A program made the translations under genes and the position numbers. From NCBI RefSeq assembly GCF_000378505.1, contig NZ_KB899990.1, positions 360,332-424,331 of the forward strand: 64,000 bases of DNA, written 5' to 3'. The notes below the pieces were generated by a model, which saw only the letters and a program-made list of their open reading frames with translations, searched no databases and was not told the origin of the DNA. Positions 34,542 through 44,892 of the stretch are shown piece by piece. The stretch comes from Modicisalibacter luteus DSM 23508 (GTDB lineage Bacteria > Pseudomonadota > Gammaproteobacteria > Pseudomonadales > Halomonadaceae). The number at the start of each line of letters is the position of its first letter. Positions within the stretch are counted from its first letter, which is position 1.

Positions 34542-36164
34542 ATGAACCTCCTGCGGACGATTAAAGCCACACTCCTGTTCTGGTGTTGTGTCGCGTTGGC
34601 CACCCCCGTCCTCGCGCAGCAGACCAACATCGCGGAGCAGGATGTGCCCCCCGAGCTGGCCGCCCTGGCCGCAGACTCCTATGCCGATAAGGGCAAGGCC
34701 ATTCAGGCCTTGATTGCCAGTGACCACCCGCGTACGCGCACCTGGCTGACCACACTGCTCGATGGCAAGCTGCAACGCATCAAGGAGAGTGGTCGTTTCG
34801 TCATCGTTACCGATAACCGCGGCCGCGACTGGACAGTCATCGACGCGGTCGACGATACGCCGTTGGGCGAAGTTTCGCGGCGGAACATCGATCGCATCAC
34901 CATCAACAATGCGCTGCGCAACCAGCTGCGCAGCGCCATGGCCGTCCTCGATCTCGACGCGCCGACGGTACAGGAACGCCTGGCCAGCGCCGATCGCCTG
35001 CTCGGTAAAGTCGACGTGAACCTGGCCGAGCCACTGGCCGCACGTCTCGAGGCCGAGGAAAGCCCGGCCGTACGCGACAAGCTCACCCAGGCCCTGGCCA
35101 TCTATCAATTGCAAAGCGGCGATAGCGCAGCCATCAGCGAGGCCATCGATACGTTGTCGGGCAGCCTTAATCCTGCCGTTCGCGCCGCACTCAATGGGGT
35201 CGCTGCGGGAGAGGGTGAGGCCGCCGAGTCGGCCCGGCAGGCCCTGGCAGGCATTGAGCAGAAGCTCAAGTTAAATCGTGCCGCGGAAACGCTCTATTTT
35301 GGCTTGAGCCTGGGCTCGGTGCTGGTGCTGGCGGCCATCGGCCTGGCTATCACCTTTGGCGTCATGGGCGTTATCAACATGGCGCATGGCGAGCTGATCA
35401 TGCTCGGTGCCTACACCACCTGGATGATGCAGCAACTGCTGCCGGGGCAGCCCGGCCTGGCGCTCATCCTGTCGATTCCCGCCGGCTTTCTGGTCGCAGC
35501 GGTCGCCGGCATCATCATCGAGCGTAGCGTGATCCGTTTTCTCAAGGGGCGCCCGCTGGAGACCCTGCTGGCCACCTTCGGCGTCAGCCTGATATTGCAG
35601 CAATTGGTACGCACGCTGGTCTCGCCGCTCAACCGTACCGTGGTGACGCCGGAGTGGATGAGTGGCTCGCTGGTTATCAACGAAGCGCTATCGCTGACTC
35701 TCAATCGTCTCTACGTGCTGGGCTTCGCGCTGGTGGTCTTCGCCGGAATCATGCTGGTGATGCGCAAGACTCGCCTGGGGCTGGAAGTACGTGCGGTGAC
35801 CCAGAACCGTGCCATGGCGCGTTCCATGGGGATTCGTGCCACGCGTGTAGACATCATGACCTTCGCGCTGGGCTCCGGTGTTGCCGGACTGGCCGGTGTG
35901 GCGCTTTCGCAACTCACCAACGTCGGCCCCAATCTCGGTCAGAGCTACATCATCGATTCGTTCATGGTCGTGGTGTTCGGCGGGGTCGGCAACCTTTGGG
36001 GCACGCTGGTCGCCGGCATGTCGCTGGGCGTCATCAATCAGGTCCTCGAGCCTTGGGCCGGCGCCATCCTCGCCAAGATCATTGTGCTGGTCTTCATCAT
36101 CCTGTTCATTCAGAAACGCCCCCGCGGACTCTTTCCGCAGAAGGGCCGTGCGGCGGAGGGCTGA
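34542..36164 (+). CDS. urtB: Urea ABC transporter permease UrtB
   Basis: A 540-residue permease with the long periplasmic N-terminal domain characteristic of UrtB: a signal sequence cut after LATPVLA, then about 220 residues of helical soluble sequence. The LivH-like membrane domain follows from about residue 245 (LYFGLSLGSVLVLAAIGLAI). The conserved EAA-like RAVTQNRAMARSMGI loop contacts the ATPases. The ATG at 34542 has AAAGGA upstream; the longer frame starts inside urtA. It partners with UrtC. Confidence 0.94.
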   Translation: MNLLRTIKATLLFWCCVALATPVLAQQTNIAEQDVPPELAALAADSYADKGKAIQALIASDHPRTRTWLTTLLDGKLQRIKESGRFVIVTDNRGRDWTVIDAVDDTPLGEVSRRNIDRITINNALRNQLRSAMAVLDLDAPTVQERLASADRLLGKVDVNLAEPLAARLEAEESPAVRDKLTQALAIYQLQSGDSAAISEAIDTLSGSLNPAVRAALNGVAAGEGEAAESARQALAGIEQKLKLNRAAETLYFGLSLGSVLVLAAIGLAITFGVMGVINMAHGELIMLGAYTTWMMQQLLPGQPGLALILSIPAGFLVAAVAGIIIERSVIRFLKGRPLETLLATFGVSLILQQLVRTLVSPLNRTVVTPEWMSGSLVINEALSLTLNRLYVLGFALVVFAGIMLVMRKTRLGLEVRAVTQNRAMARSMGIRATRVDIMTFALGSGVAGLAGVALSQLTNVGPNLGQSYIIDSFMVVVFGGVGNLWGTLVAGMSLGVINQVLEPWAGAILAKIIVLVFIILFIQKRPRGLFPQKGRAAEG

Positions 36165-36167
36165 ACC

Positions 36168-37291
36168 ATGCACTGGCTCGCCAAACCGGCTACCGAGCGT
36201 AGCACTCAAATCTTCATCGGCGTGCTGACCGCAGCGCTGGTCGCCGTCTGCCTGCTCAACCTGTTGTTGCCCGCCGGGCATCCGCTGCATGTTTCCACCT
36301 ACACCGTGACCCTGCTCGGCAAGTACCTGTGCTATGCGCTGCTTGCCGTGGCGGTAGACCTGGTATGGGGTTACCTGGGCATTCTCAGCCTGGGGCATGG
36401 CGCCTTCTTCGCCTTGGGCGGCTACGCCATGGGCATGTACCTGATGCGCCAGATCGGCGACCGCGGCGTCTACGGTCATCCAGTGCTGCCCGACTTCATG
36501 GTATTCCTCGATTGGGAGTCGCTGCCCTGGTACTGGCATGGCTTCGACATGGCGTGGTTCGCTTTCCTGATGGTGTTGTTGGTACCAGGGCTGCTGGCTC
36601 TGGTGTTCGGCTTCCTGGCCTTCCGCTCGCGAGTCACAGGCGTATATCTGTCGATCATCACCCAGGCGCTGACCTTTGCCTTGATGCTGGCCTTCTTCCG
36701 CAACGAGATGGGCTTCGGAGGTAACAACGGCCTGACTGATTTCAAGGAACTGTTGACGTTCGACCTCAGCGCCGACAGCACTCGCCTGGGCCTGTTCGTG
36801 GCCTCTGGCCTCGCCCTAGGGCTGGGCTATTGGCTGTGTCGGGCAATAGTGTCCAGCAAGCTGGGCCGGGTCTGCGTGGCCTCGCGGGACGCCGAGGCGC
36901 GTACTCGCTTTCTGGGCTACCGGGTCGAGCGCGTGCAACTGTTCGTGTTCGTGGTCTCGGCCATGCTTGCCGGGGTCGCGGGGGCGCTGTACGTGCCTCA
37001 GGTCGGCATCATCAATCCCAGCGTGTTCTCGCCGCTGTTTTCCATCGAAATCGTGGTGTGGGTGGCCCTGGGTGGCCGGGCGACGCTCTATGGCGCCGTC
37101 ATCGGCGCGATCCTGGTCAACTATGCCAAGACCGTTTTTACCGGGGTGATGCCCGATGCATGGCTGTTCGCGCTAGGCGGACTGTTCGTGATCGCTACCG
37201 TGGTGTTGCCGCAAGGATTGGCGGGGCTACTTGCCAAGCGCAAGCGTGGCAAGCCCACCGCATCGGCCAAGGGTGTCAAGGAGGCTACCGC

Positions 37292-37295
<4 letters not shown>
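36168..37295 (+). CDS. urtC: Urea ABC transporter permease UrtC
   Basis: A 375-residue LivM-type permease with about ten helices. It carries the WGYLGILSLGHGAFFALGGYAMG segment and the cytoplasmic loop VASRDAEARTRFLGYRVERVQ. It pairs with UrtB to form the urea channel. It begins three bases after the urtB stop and its own stop overlaps the urtD start (ATGA), so the urt genes are tightly coupled. Confidence 0.94.
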
Positions 37296-38115
<820 letters not shown>

Positions 38116-38116
<1 letters not shown>

Positions 38117-38814
38117 TGCTGCAAGTCGACAAGCTCAACCAGTTCTATGGCGAGAGCCACACGTTGTGGGATCTCTCGCTTGAAGTGCCGCAGGGTGAAT
38201 GTACCTGTGTGATGGGCCGCAACGGCGTGGGCAAGACCACATTGCTCAAATGCGTGATGGGTGAAGTTCCGGTCAAGAGTGGCTCACTGCGTTATGACGG
38301 CGAGACCGAGCTGACCCAGAAACGTATCGAGGACCGCTCACGGCTGGGCATCGGCTACGTGCCTCAGGGGCGCCAGATCTTCTCGCTGCTCACCGTGGAA
38401 GAAAACCTATGTACCGGCCTGGCTGCGCGGCGTGACAAGAAACGCACGATTCCCGAGCGAATCTATGAGTTGTTCCCGGTGCTCAAGGAAATGCGCCATC
38501 GGCGTGGCGGCGATCTCTCGGGCGGCCAGCAACAGCAGCTGGCGATCGGCCGCGCCCTGGTGCTCGAACCGCGCCTGCTGATCCTCGACGAGCCGGGCGA
38601 AGGCATCCAGCCCAACATCGTTGCTGAAATCGGCGAGGTGATCCGCAAGCTCAACCGCGAGGATGGCATGACGGTACTGCTCGCCGAGCAGAAGCTGCCC
38701 TTCGTGCGCAAGTTTGCCGATCGTTTCGTGATTCTCGACCGCGGCCGCACGGTGGCCAAGGGCAGTGTCGACGAGCTTTCCGACGATTTGATCAAGCGGC
38801 ACCTGACGGTATGA
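38116..38814 (+). CDS. urtE: Urea ABC transporter ATPase UrtE
   Basis: A 232-residue LivF-type ATPase with Walker A GRNGVGKTT (K40), signature LSGGQQQQLAIGRAL and Walker B LLILDEPGEGI. The ATG overlaps the urtD stop (TGATG), and its own stop overlaps the ureD start (ATGA). This makes transport and urease genes one continuous translational chain, which is clear evidence that the transporter carries urea. Confidence 0.95.
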
Positions 38815-39737
38815 CAGTGCTGCCTTTTCCACGTAGCGAAGTGCTACCCGGCAAAGCGCCTCTCGATAAAACGCCAGGCGACTCGGGGCATCGCTTCGAC
38901 GCTGGGCGGCGCTGGGCCGCCTCGATCGACCTGGGCTTTCGCCAAGACAGGCGTGGCGACAGCGATCGTACCCGGCTGGTACGGGCCCGGCATCGCGGGC
39001 CGCTACGGGTGCAGCGGCCGTTCTACCCCGAGGGCGAGGTCTGCCACGTCTATTTATTGCACCCCCCTGGCGGGTTGGTCAGCGGCGACGAGTTGCGCAT
39101 TGACGCTGCGGTAGAGGCCGGGGCGCATGCCCTACTCACTACTCCGGCAGCAGCCAAGCTCTACCGCGCCGACAGCCAAGGCGTGGCCTGGGGCCAGCAC
39201 ACGCGGCTCACGGTCGCCGACGGCGGGACGCTCGAATGGTTGCCGCAGGAGACGCTGTGCTTCGATGGATCGCGCGGGATCCAGACCACCGAGATTGCGC
39301 TGGATCGCGATGCCCGCTGCCTGGGTTGGGAAGTCCTGGCACTGGGCCGGCCTGCCAGCCGCTTGCCGTTCGTCAGCGGTGGCATCGAGCAGCGCTTCTG
39401 TCTGACACGCGAGGGCCGGCCGCTGTGGCTGGAGCGCCAGCCGCTGGACCCCACGCATCCGCGCTTTCGTGGGCGCTGGGGGCAGGGTGGGGCAACGGTA
39501 CAGGCCACGCTATGGGGCGTGGGTCTCGAGTCGCCTTCCGCATGCATCGAAGCACTGAGAGACGCCCTGCCGGCTTCGCCACGCTGGGCGGTGACGCTGC
39601 GTCACGATGTGCTGTTGCTGCGTTATCTCGGCGACTCGCGTAACGAAGCCTGGGATCTCTGCCAGCGCGCCTGGGACGTGCTGCGTCCCTCACTCTGCGG
39701 GCGCGAGGCGTGTGTGCCGCGCATCTGGCTCACCTGA
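38811..39737 (+). CDS. ureD: Urease accessory protein UreD
   Basis: A 308-residue scaffold protein (UreD/UreH) that binds apo-urease and receives UreF-UreG for nickel insertion. Typical segments are RGPLRVQRPFYPEGEVCHVYLLHPPGGLVSGD and the TTPAAAKLYR motif. The first 40 residues are variable and may be disordered. It overlaps urtE by four bases and is followed by a 64-bp spacer with a tandem repeat before ureA. Confidence 0.93.
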   Translation: MTVLPFPRSEVLPGKAPLDKTPGDSGHRFDAGRRWAASIDLGFRQDRRGDSDRTRLVRARHRGPLRVQRPFYPEGEVCHVYLLHPPGGLVSGDELRIDAAVEAGAHALLTTPAAAKLYRADSQGVAWGQHTRLTVADGGTLEWLPQETLCFDGSRGIQTTEIALDRDARCLGWEVLALGRPASRLPFVSGGIEQRFCLTREGRPLWLERQPLDPTHPRFRGRWGQGGATVQATLWGVGLESPSACIEALRDALPASPRWAVTLRHDVLLLRYLGDSRNEAWDLCQRAWDVLRPSLCGREACVPRIWLT

Positions 39738-39742
39738 TCAGG

Positions 39743-39791
39743 CCAGTTTCAACAGAACATAGAACGCCAGTTTCCAACAGAACGTAGAAGG
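39743..39791 (+). repeat. Tandem 24/25-bp duplication before ureA
   Basis: Two abutting imperfect copies (39743-39766 and 39767-39791), each reading CCAGTTTC(C)AACAGAAC followed by (A/G)TAGAA and then CG or GG. The second copy supplies the GAAGG that serves as ribosome-binding site of ureA. A degenerate third version (AACAG then AACGTAGAGGG) precedes ureB. Confidence 0.7.
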
Positions 39792-39801
39792 GACAACCGC
39801 C

Positions 39802-40104
39802 ATGGAATTGACCCCGAGAGACAAGGACAAGCTGCTGCTGTTCACCGCCGCACTGCTTGCCGAGCGCCGCAAGGCTCGTGGCCTCAAGCTCAACTATCCC
39901 GAGGCCGTGGCGCTGATCAGCGCCGAAATCATGGAAGGGGCCCGCGATGGCAGGAGTGTCGCCGAGCTGATGAGCTACGGACGCGAGATCCTGACCCGTG
40001 ACGACGTGATGGAAGGTGTCCCGGAGATGGTTGACGAGGTTCAGGTCGAAGCGACGTTCCCAGACGGCACCAAGCTGGTCACGGTACATAGCCCAATAGT
40101 CTAA
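39802..40104 (+). CDS. ureA: Urease gamma subunit
   Basis: A 100-residue subunit of the nickel urease that hydrolyses urea to ammonia and carbamate. The sequence [20 protein letters not shown] and the [15 protein letters not shown] segment are diagnostic. Length is exactly that of standalone gamma subunits. Unlike in most operons, where ureA and ureB are nearly contiguous, 146 bases of structured spacer separate it from ureB. Confidence 0.96.
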   Translation: MELTPRDKDKLLLFTAALLAERRKARGLKLNYPEAVALISAEIMEGARDGRSVAELMSYGREILTRDDVMEGVPEMVDEVQVEATFPDGTKLVTVHSPIV

Positions 40105-40250
40105 AACAGGCTGCACTCGGCCATGCGCTTCGCTTTGTGACCCACATGGACGTGGGAAATGCGAAGGCCCGCAGGGAGCGGGCCTAGCCCTGGCCTTCGT
40201 TCGCTCAGTTTTAGCTGCTGAAACAGCCATAACGTAGAGGGAAGGTTCCA
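40105..40250 (+). other. Structured spacer between ureA and ureB
   Basis: It holds an imperfect long hairpin (CTTCGC-TTT...CCCAC / GTGGG-AAA...GCGAAG, 40128-40166) and an 8-bp hairpin (AGGCCCGC 40165-40172 / GCGGGCCT 40178-40185). An alternative pairing of CGAAGGCC (40162-40169) with GGCCTTCG (40192-40199) competes with both. The ureB ribosome-binding site follows. It may be an RNA processing or attenuation element, or an inserted repeat. Confidence 0.6.
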
Positions 40251-40577
40251 ATGATTCCCGGTGAATACCAACTGAAAGACGGCGAGATCGATCTCTGTGC
40301 AGGGCGCGAGCGGATCACCGTCGAGGTCGCCAACACCGGTGACCGCCCGATCCAGATCGGCTCGCACTATCACTTCGCCGAGGCCAACCCGGCCTTGGTC
40401 TTCGATCGCGACAAGACGCGTGGCTATCGCCTCGACGTGGCGGCGGGCACGGCGATTCGCTTCGAGCCCGGTCAGAGCCGCGAAGTGACGCTGATTCCCT
40501 TCGTCGGCAAGCGGCATATCTACGGTTTTCGTCAGGAAGTAATGGGGGCACTGGACGGCAAAGGAGCCGCATCATGA
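40251..40577 (+). CDS. ureB: Urease beta subunit
   Basis: A 108-residue subunit starting [19 protein letters not shown], with the conserved [19 protein letters not shown] and [16 protein letters not shown] segments. It forms the urease trimer with UreA and UreC. The stop overlaps the ureC ATG by four bases. Length is typical. Confidence 0.96.
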   Translation: MIPGEYQLKDGEIDLCAGRERITVEVANTGDRPIQIGSHYHFAEANPALVFDRDKTRGYRLDVAAGTAIRFEPGQSREVTLIPFVGKRHIYGFRQEVMGALDGKGAAS

Positions 40578-42289
40578 AGCCGACTAACCGGATCAGTCGA
40601 CAGGCCTATGCCGACATGTACGGCCCGACGGTGGGCGATAAGGTTCGTCTGGGCGATACCGAACTGTGGATCGAGGTCGAGAAGGATCACACCCATTACG
40701 GTGATGAGGTGAAGTTCGGCGGGGGCAAGGTCATCCGTGACGGCATGGGCCAGAGCCAGCGCAATGACAACAGCGTGATGGATACCGTGATCACCAACGC
40801 GCTGATTCTCGACTGGTGGGGCATCGTCAAGGCCGATGTGGGGCTTCAAGGGGGACGTATCGCCGCCATCGGCAAGGCCGGCAACCCCGATACCCAGCCG
40901 GACGTCGACATCGTCATCGGCCCCGGCACCGAAATCATCGCTGGCGAAGGCAAGATCCTTACCGCCGGCGGCATCGACGCGCATATCCATTTCATCTGTC
41001 CGCAGCAGGTGGAAGAGGCGCTGATGAGTGGCGTGACCACCATGCTCGGTGGCGGCACCGGCCCGGCTACCGGCTCCAACGCCACCACCTGCACGCCGGG
41101 CGCGTGGCACATTGGCAAGATGCTCCAGGCAATCGACGAGCTGCCCATGAACATCGGCCTGCTCGGCAAGGGGAACGCCAGCCTGCCCGAGGCGCTGGAA
41201 GCGCAGATCGAGGCGGGTGCCATGGGGCTCAAGCTGCATGAGGACTGGGGCACCACGCCGGCGTCCATCGACAATTGCCTGAGCGTGGCCGAGAAGTACG
41301 ACGTACAGATCGCCATCCATACCGACACGCTCAACGAGTCGGGCTTCGTCGAGGACACCCTGGCTGCGTTCAAGGAACGCGGCATCCACACCTACCACAC
41401 CGAGGGGGCAGGTGGCGGCCACGCGCCGGACATCATCACGGCCTGTTCCAAGGACTACGTGTTGCCGTCGTCGACCAATCCCACGCGGCCCTACACGGTC
41501 AACACCATCGACGAGCATCTCGACATGCTGATGGTGTGCCACCACCTCGATCCCAACATTCCCGAGGATGTGGCCTTCGCCGACTCGCGTATTCGCCGCG
41601 AGACTATCGCTGCCGAGGATGTCCTCCACGACCTGGGCGTGATCTCGATGATTGCCTCCGACTCCCAAGCGATGGGCCGAGTCGGTGAAGTGATCTGCCG
41701 CACATGGCAGACCGCTCACAAGATGAAGGTTCAGCGCGGCCTGCTGCCGGAAGACCAGGAGCGAGGTGCCGACAATTTCCGGGCCAGGCGCTACATCGCC
41801 AAGTACACCATCAACCCGGCGATCACTCATGGTATCGCTCATGAAGTCGGTTCGGTGGAAGTCGGCAAGCTGGCCGACCTGACGTTGTGGAGCCCGGCGT
41901 TCTTCGGCGTCAAGCCGGCCCTGATCCTCAAGGGTGGCATGATCGCCGCCGCGCCCATGGGCGATCCCAACGCCTCGATTCCCACCCCACAACCGGTCCA
42001 TTACCGGCCGATGTTCGGCGCCTTCGGCAAGGCGGCCAGTGCCACCCGGCTGAGCTTCGTCAGCCAGGCGGCGATTGATGCCGGCATCGGTGAAAGGCTG
42101 GGGCTGGCCAGTCCGCTATCGGCGTGCAGGAACGTGCGCGGCGTGCGCAAGGGTGACATGAAACTGAACGGTGCCTGTCCGCAGCTGGAGGTCGATCCGC
42201 AGACCTATGAAGTGCGCTGCGACGGTGAACTGTTGACTTGCGAGCCGGCGACGGAGCTGCCGTTGGCCCAGCGTTATCATCTTTTCTGA
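40574..42289 (+). CDS. ureC: Urease alpha (catalytic) subunit
   Basis: A 571-residue amidohydrolase with a dinuclear nickel site. Ligands and active-site residues are visible: H137 and H139 in DAHIHF, the carbamylated lysine K220 in [11 protein letters not shown]249 and H275, and the mobile-flap C322-H323 in [22 protein letters not shown]. Length and all key residues are intact, so the enzyme should be active once loaded by UreDEFG. Confidence 0.97.
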   Translation: MKPTNRISRQAYADMYGPTVGDKVRLGDTELWIEVEKDHTHYGDEVKFGGGKVIRDGMGQSQRNDNSVMDTVITNALILDWWGIVKADVGLQGGRIAAIGKAGNPDTQPDVDIVIGPGTEIIAGEGKILTAGGIDAHIHFICPQQVEEALMSGVTTMLGGGTGPATGSNATTCTPGAWHIGKMLQAIDELPMNIGLLGKGNASLPEALEAQIEAGAMGLKLHEDWGTTPASIDNCLSVAEKYDVQIAIHTDTLNESGFVEDTLAAFKERGIHTYHTEGAGGGHAPDIITACSKDYVLPSSTNPTRPYTVNTIDEHLDMLMVCHHLDPNIPEDVAFADSRIRRETIAAEDVLHDLGVISMIASDSQAMGRVGEVICRTWQTAHKMKVQRGLLPEDQERGADNFRARRYIAKYTINPAITHGIAHEVGSVEVGKLADLTLWSPAFFGVKPALILKGGMIAAAPMGDPNASIPTPQPVHYRPMFGAFGKAASATRLSFVSQAAIDAGIGERLGLASPLSACRNVRGVRKGDMKLNGACPQLEVDPQTYEVRCDGELLTCEPATELPLAQRYHLF

Positions 42290-42297
42290 GGTAGGAC

Positions 42298-42840
42298 ATG
42301 TTGAAACTGATTGAACGCCTGGGGCCGATCACGGTGGAACAGGCCAGTGACAGCGTGACGCTGCCATTTGAGCTGCGCATGCGTGGGCGGCTCAAGGCGG
42401 TAAGTGACGCCGGGCATGAGCTGGGCCTGTTTCTCGACCGTGGCCCGGTGCTACGCGATGGTGAAGGGCTGCGAGCCGAGAGTGGTGAGGTGATCCGGGT
42501 CAAGGCGGCCGACGAGCCGGTAATCACCGCGCGCATCGAAGGCGCATTGGCGCTGGCGCGGCTGTGCTATCACCTCGGCAACCGACATGTGTCGCTGGCT
42601 ATTGGTGGCGACGAACGCTCTTCACTAGGCCAGGGCTGGGTGCGATTCCCGCCGGATCATGTGCTTGAAGAACTGGCCGAACGCCTGGGGGCGACGCTCG
42701 AGCATCACGAGGCACCATTCGATCCCGAGCCGGGCGCTTATTCCCAAGGCGAAAGTCATTCCCACGGACATGGCCACTCCCATGATCATGGGCATTCACA
42801 TGGCCATCATCACCACCACGAGCATAGCCATGCCCACTGA
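42298..42840 (+). CDS. ureE: Urease nickel metallochaperone UreE
   Basis: A 180-residue nickel-binding chaperone. The first 140 residues contain the UreE peptide- and metal-binding domains (CYHLGNRHVSLAI). The last 30 residues form a histidine-rich tail with about 15 His residues, which stores or delivers nickel. Such tails vary between species. Its 3' end overlaps the ureF start by 11 bases. Confidence 0.94.
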   Translation: MLKLIERLGPITVEQASDSVTLPFELRMRGRLKAVSDAGHELGLFLDRGPVLRDGEGLRAESGEVIRVKAADEPVITARIEGALALARLCYHLGNRHVSLAIGGDERSSLGQGWVRFPPDHVLEELAERLGATLEHHEAPFDPEPGAYSQGESHSHGHGHSHDHGHSHGHHHHHEHSHAH

Positions 42841-43525
42841 GCCCACGCTGTCCGGAGGCGGCGATCTGGCCTTGCTGGGACTGCTGCAACTGGTCAGCCC
42901 GGCGCTACCGATCGGTGCTTTCGCCTGGTCGCAGGGACTGGAAAGCGCCTTCGAGCTGGGCTGGGTTAGCGACGAAGCCACTCTTGGTGAATGGCTGGAA
43001 GGCGTGCTCGAGGATGGCCTGACCCGCTGTGACCTGCCGGTACTGGCGCGCATGTACTCAGCCTGGCAAGCCGGTGATGACACGGCACTCGCCGGGTGGA
43101 ATGACTGGCTGCAAGCCAATCGCGAAACCGCCGAGTTGGCTGCCGAGGACTTCCGTCTTGGCGAGGCCATGGTGCGGCTGCTGCGCTCGCTGGATCAGCT
43201 GCCAGCCTCGCCGACGCTGCCGTCCCAACCGACTTACGCCGTGATGTTTGCGCTCGCCAGCTGGCAGCGGGGTATTCCGGTCCGTGACTGTGTGCTCGGT
43301 TTTGCCTGGGCCTGGCTGGAAAACCAGCTGGCGGTGGCCTGCAAGGCACTGCCATTGGGGCAGACCGCGGCCCAGCGATTGATTGAGCGGCTGCGGCCGC
43401 AGTTGGTGACGGCAGTCGATACGGCCCTGGCGTTGAGCGATGACGAGCTCGGCCCGGCACTGCCGGGTCTCGCCCTGGCCAGCGCGCATCATGAAACCCA
43501 ATATTCCCGCCTATTTCGTAGTTGA
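42830..43525 (+). CDS. ureF: Urease accessory protein UreF
   Basis: A 231-residue helical protein that bridges UreD and UreG and checks GTP-dependent nickel insertion. The segment LLQLVSPALPIGAFAWSQGLESAFELGW is diagnostic, as is the C-terminal SAHHETQYSRLFRS. The ATG at 42830 lies inside the His-rich tail of ureE; the frame is open further upstream but has no family similarity there. Confidence 0.94.
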   Translation: MPTEPTLSGGGDLALLGLLQLVSPALPIGAFAWSQGLESAFELGWVSDEATLGEWLEGVLEDGLTRCDLPVLARMYSAWQAGDDTALAGWNDWLQANRETAELAAEDFRLGEAMVRLLRSLDQLPASPTLPSQPTYAVMFALASWQRGIPVRDCVLGFAWAWLENQLAVACKALPLGQTAAQRLIERLRPQLVTAVDTALALSDDELGPALPGLALASAHHETQYSRLFRS

Positions 43526-43550
43526 GCGGCATTAAGAAGGAGTAAACGCC

Positions 43551-44186
43551 ATGAATCATTGTTTGCGTATCGGCGTCGGGGGCCCGGTCGGCTCCGGCAA
43601 GACCGCGCTGCTCAAGCAGCTTTGCTTGGCCCTGCGCGACCATTACGATATCGCCGTGGTCACCAATGACATTTATACCCGCGAAGATGCCGACTTCCTG
43701 CTCAAGCACGACGCGTTGCCGGCAGACCGCATCTTGGGCGTCGAGACCGGTGGCTGTCCGCATACCGCGATTCGCGAGGACGCCTCGATGAACCTCGCCG
43801 CCATCGACGATCTGCACAGCCGCCATCCCAACCTGGAACTGGTGCTGGTGGAGTCCGGCGGCGATAACCTGTCGGCGACCTTCAGTCCCGAGCTATCCGA
43901 TCTGACGCTTTATGTCATCGATGTCTCCGCCGGTGACAAGATTCCGCGCAAGGGCGGGCCGGGTATTACCAAGTCCGATCTCCTGATCATCAACAAGATC
44001 GATATTGCCGAGTACGTTCACGCCTCGCTGGAGGTCATGGACCGAGACGCGCGCAAGATGCGCGGCGAGCGGCCGTTCGTGTTCACCAACCTGCACGACG
44101 GGGTGGGGCTGGAAACCATCATCCAGTTCATTCTGGATCGAGGCATGCTTCCAGAGCGCCGGCCGGGTGCACTTGCCGTTAGTTGA
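43551..44186 (+). CDS. ureG: Urease GTPase UreG
   Basis: A 211-residue SIMIBI-class GTPase that supplies energy for nickel delivery. The P-loop is GPVGSGKT (K17); nickel-binding GCPH is seen in [14 protein letters not shown]; the Walker B-like [11 protein letters not shown] and the NKID guanine-specificity motif (NKIDIAEYV) follow. Length and motifs are complete. An AAGGAG ribosome-binding site precedes it. Confidence 0.96.
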   Translation: MNHCLRIGVGGPVGSGKTALLKQLCLALRDHYDIAVVTNDIYTREDADFLLKHDALPADRILGVETGGCPHTAIREDASMNLAAIDDLHSRHPNLELVLVESGGDNLSATFSPELSDLTLYVIDVSAGDKIPRKGGPGITKSDLLIINKIDIAEYVHASLEVMDRDARKMRGERPFVFTNLHDGVGLETIIQFILDRGMLPERRPGALAVS

Positions 44187-44221
44187 TACCATTTAATTAT
44201 ACCGTTATCTAGGAGCGCAAC

Positions 44222-44845
44222 ATGTCTCAGTGTTTGCCTGCACGTTCCTTCTCCCATAGTAATTCCCATCTCTGGGCGCTGGCCATTGCGCCAATTGCTG
44301 CACTCGCCGCCATGACGGCCTCCGCCCACGCCGGTCATGGCGCTGTCGGTCATGGCGGGTTCGTTGCCGGGCTACTGCATCCGTTGCTGGGGCTGGACCA
44401 CCTGTTGGCCATGCTGGCCATCGGCCTGTGGAGTGTGCGACAGCAAGGGAGCCTACGCCGTTTCATGCCGCTGATAATGCTCGCTGGCATGTGGGGCGGG
44501 GCAGCACTGGCCTGGGGTGGCCTTGCCGTGCCCGGGGTGGAAGCGGGGATCGCGCTTTCGGTGTTGCTCGCCGGCGTACTGGTCGCGACACTGGCGCGGC
44601 TGCCCGGTGCGCTGGGTGGCGTATTGGTCGCCGCGTTCATGCTCTTCCACGGTCATGCCCACGGCAGCGAGCTGCCGGCAGGAGCGTCACTGCTTACCTA
44701 CCTGATCGGCTTCTCGCTGGCGACACTGGCTATCGCCTATGCCGGTAAGGGCTTTGGTGCATTGTTACAGCGTTGCGAGACACGCTGGGTGCGTGCCCTG
44801 GGGGCAATGATCGCTGCGGTGGGCGGCGCGTTTGCGCTGGGCTGA
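44222..44845 (+). CDS. ureJ: HupE/UreJ-family nickel transporter
   Basis: A 207-residue membrane protein with an N-terminal signal-like segment ending ASAHAGHG and about six further helices. The HupE/UreJ signature HPLLGLDHLLAMLAIGLWS (residues 58-76) and the second motif FHGHAHGSELP are present; their histidines are thought to move nickel. It closes the urease locus and probably imports nickel for it. Confidence 0.93.
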   Translation: MSQCLPARSFSHSNSHLWALAIAPIAALAAMTASAHAGHGAVGHGGFVAGLLHPLLGLDHLLAMLAIGLWSVRQQGSLRRFMPLIMLAGMWGGAALAWGGLAVPGVEAGIALSVLLAGVLVATLARLPGALGGVLVAAFMLFHGHAHGSELPAGASLLTYLIGFSLATLAIAYAGKGFGALLQRCETRWVRALGAMIAAVGGAFALG

Positions 44846-44862
44846 GTGCTGTAATGTTGATA

Positions 44863-44883
44863 AACGGGGCGGACTGCCCCGTT
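44863..44883. terminator. Terminator at the end of the urease locus
   Basis: An 8-bp perfect stem (AACGGGGC / GCCCCGTT) with a GGACT loop lies between convergent ureJ and the DUF1206 gene. Outer GATAAAC/GTTTATC arms could extend it. Confidence 0.65.
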
Positions 44884-44892
44884 CGTCGTTTA

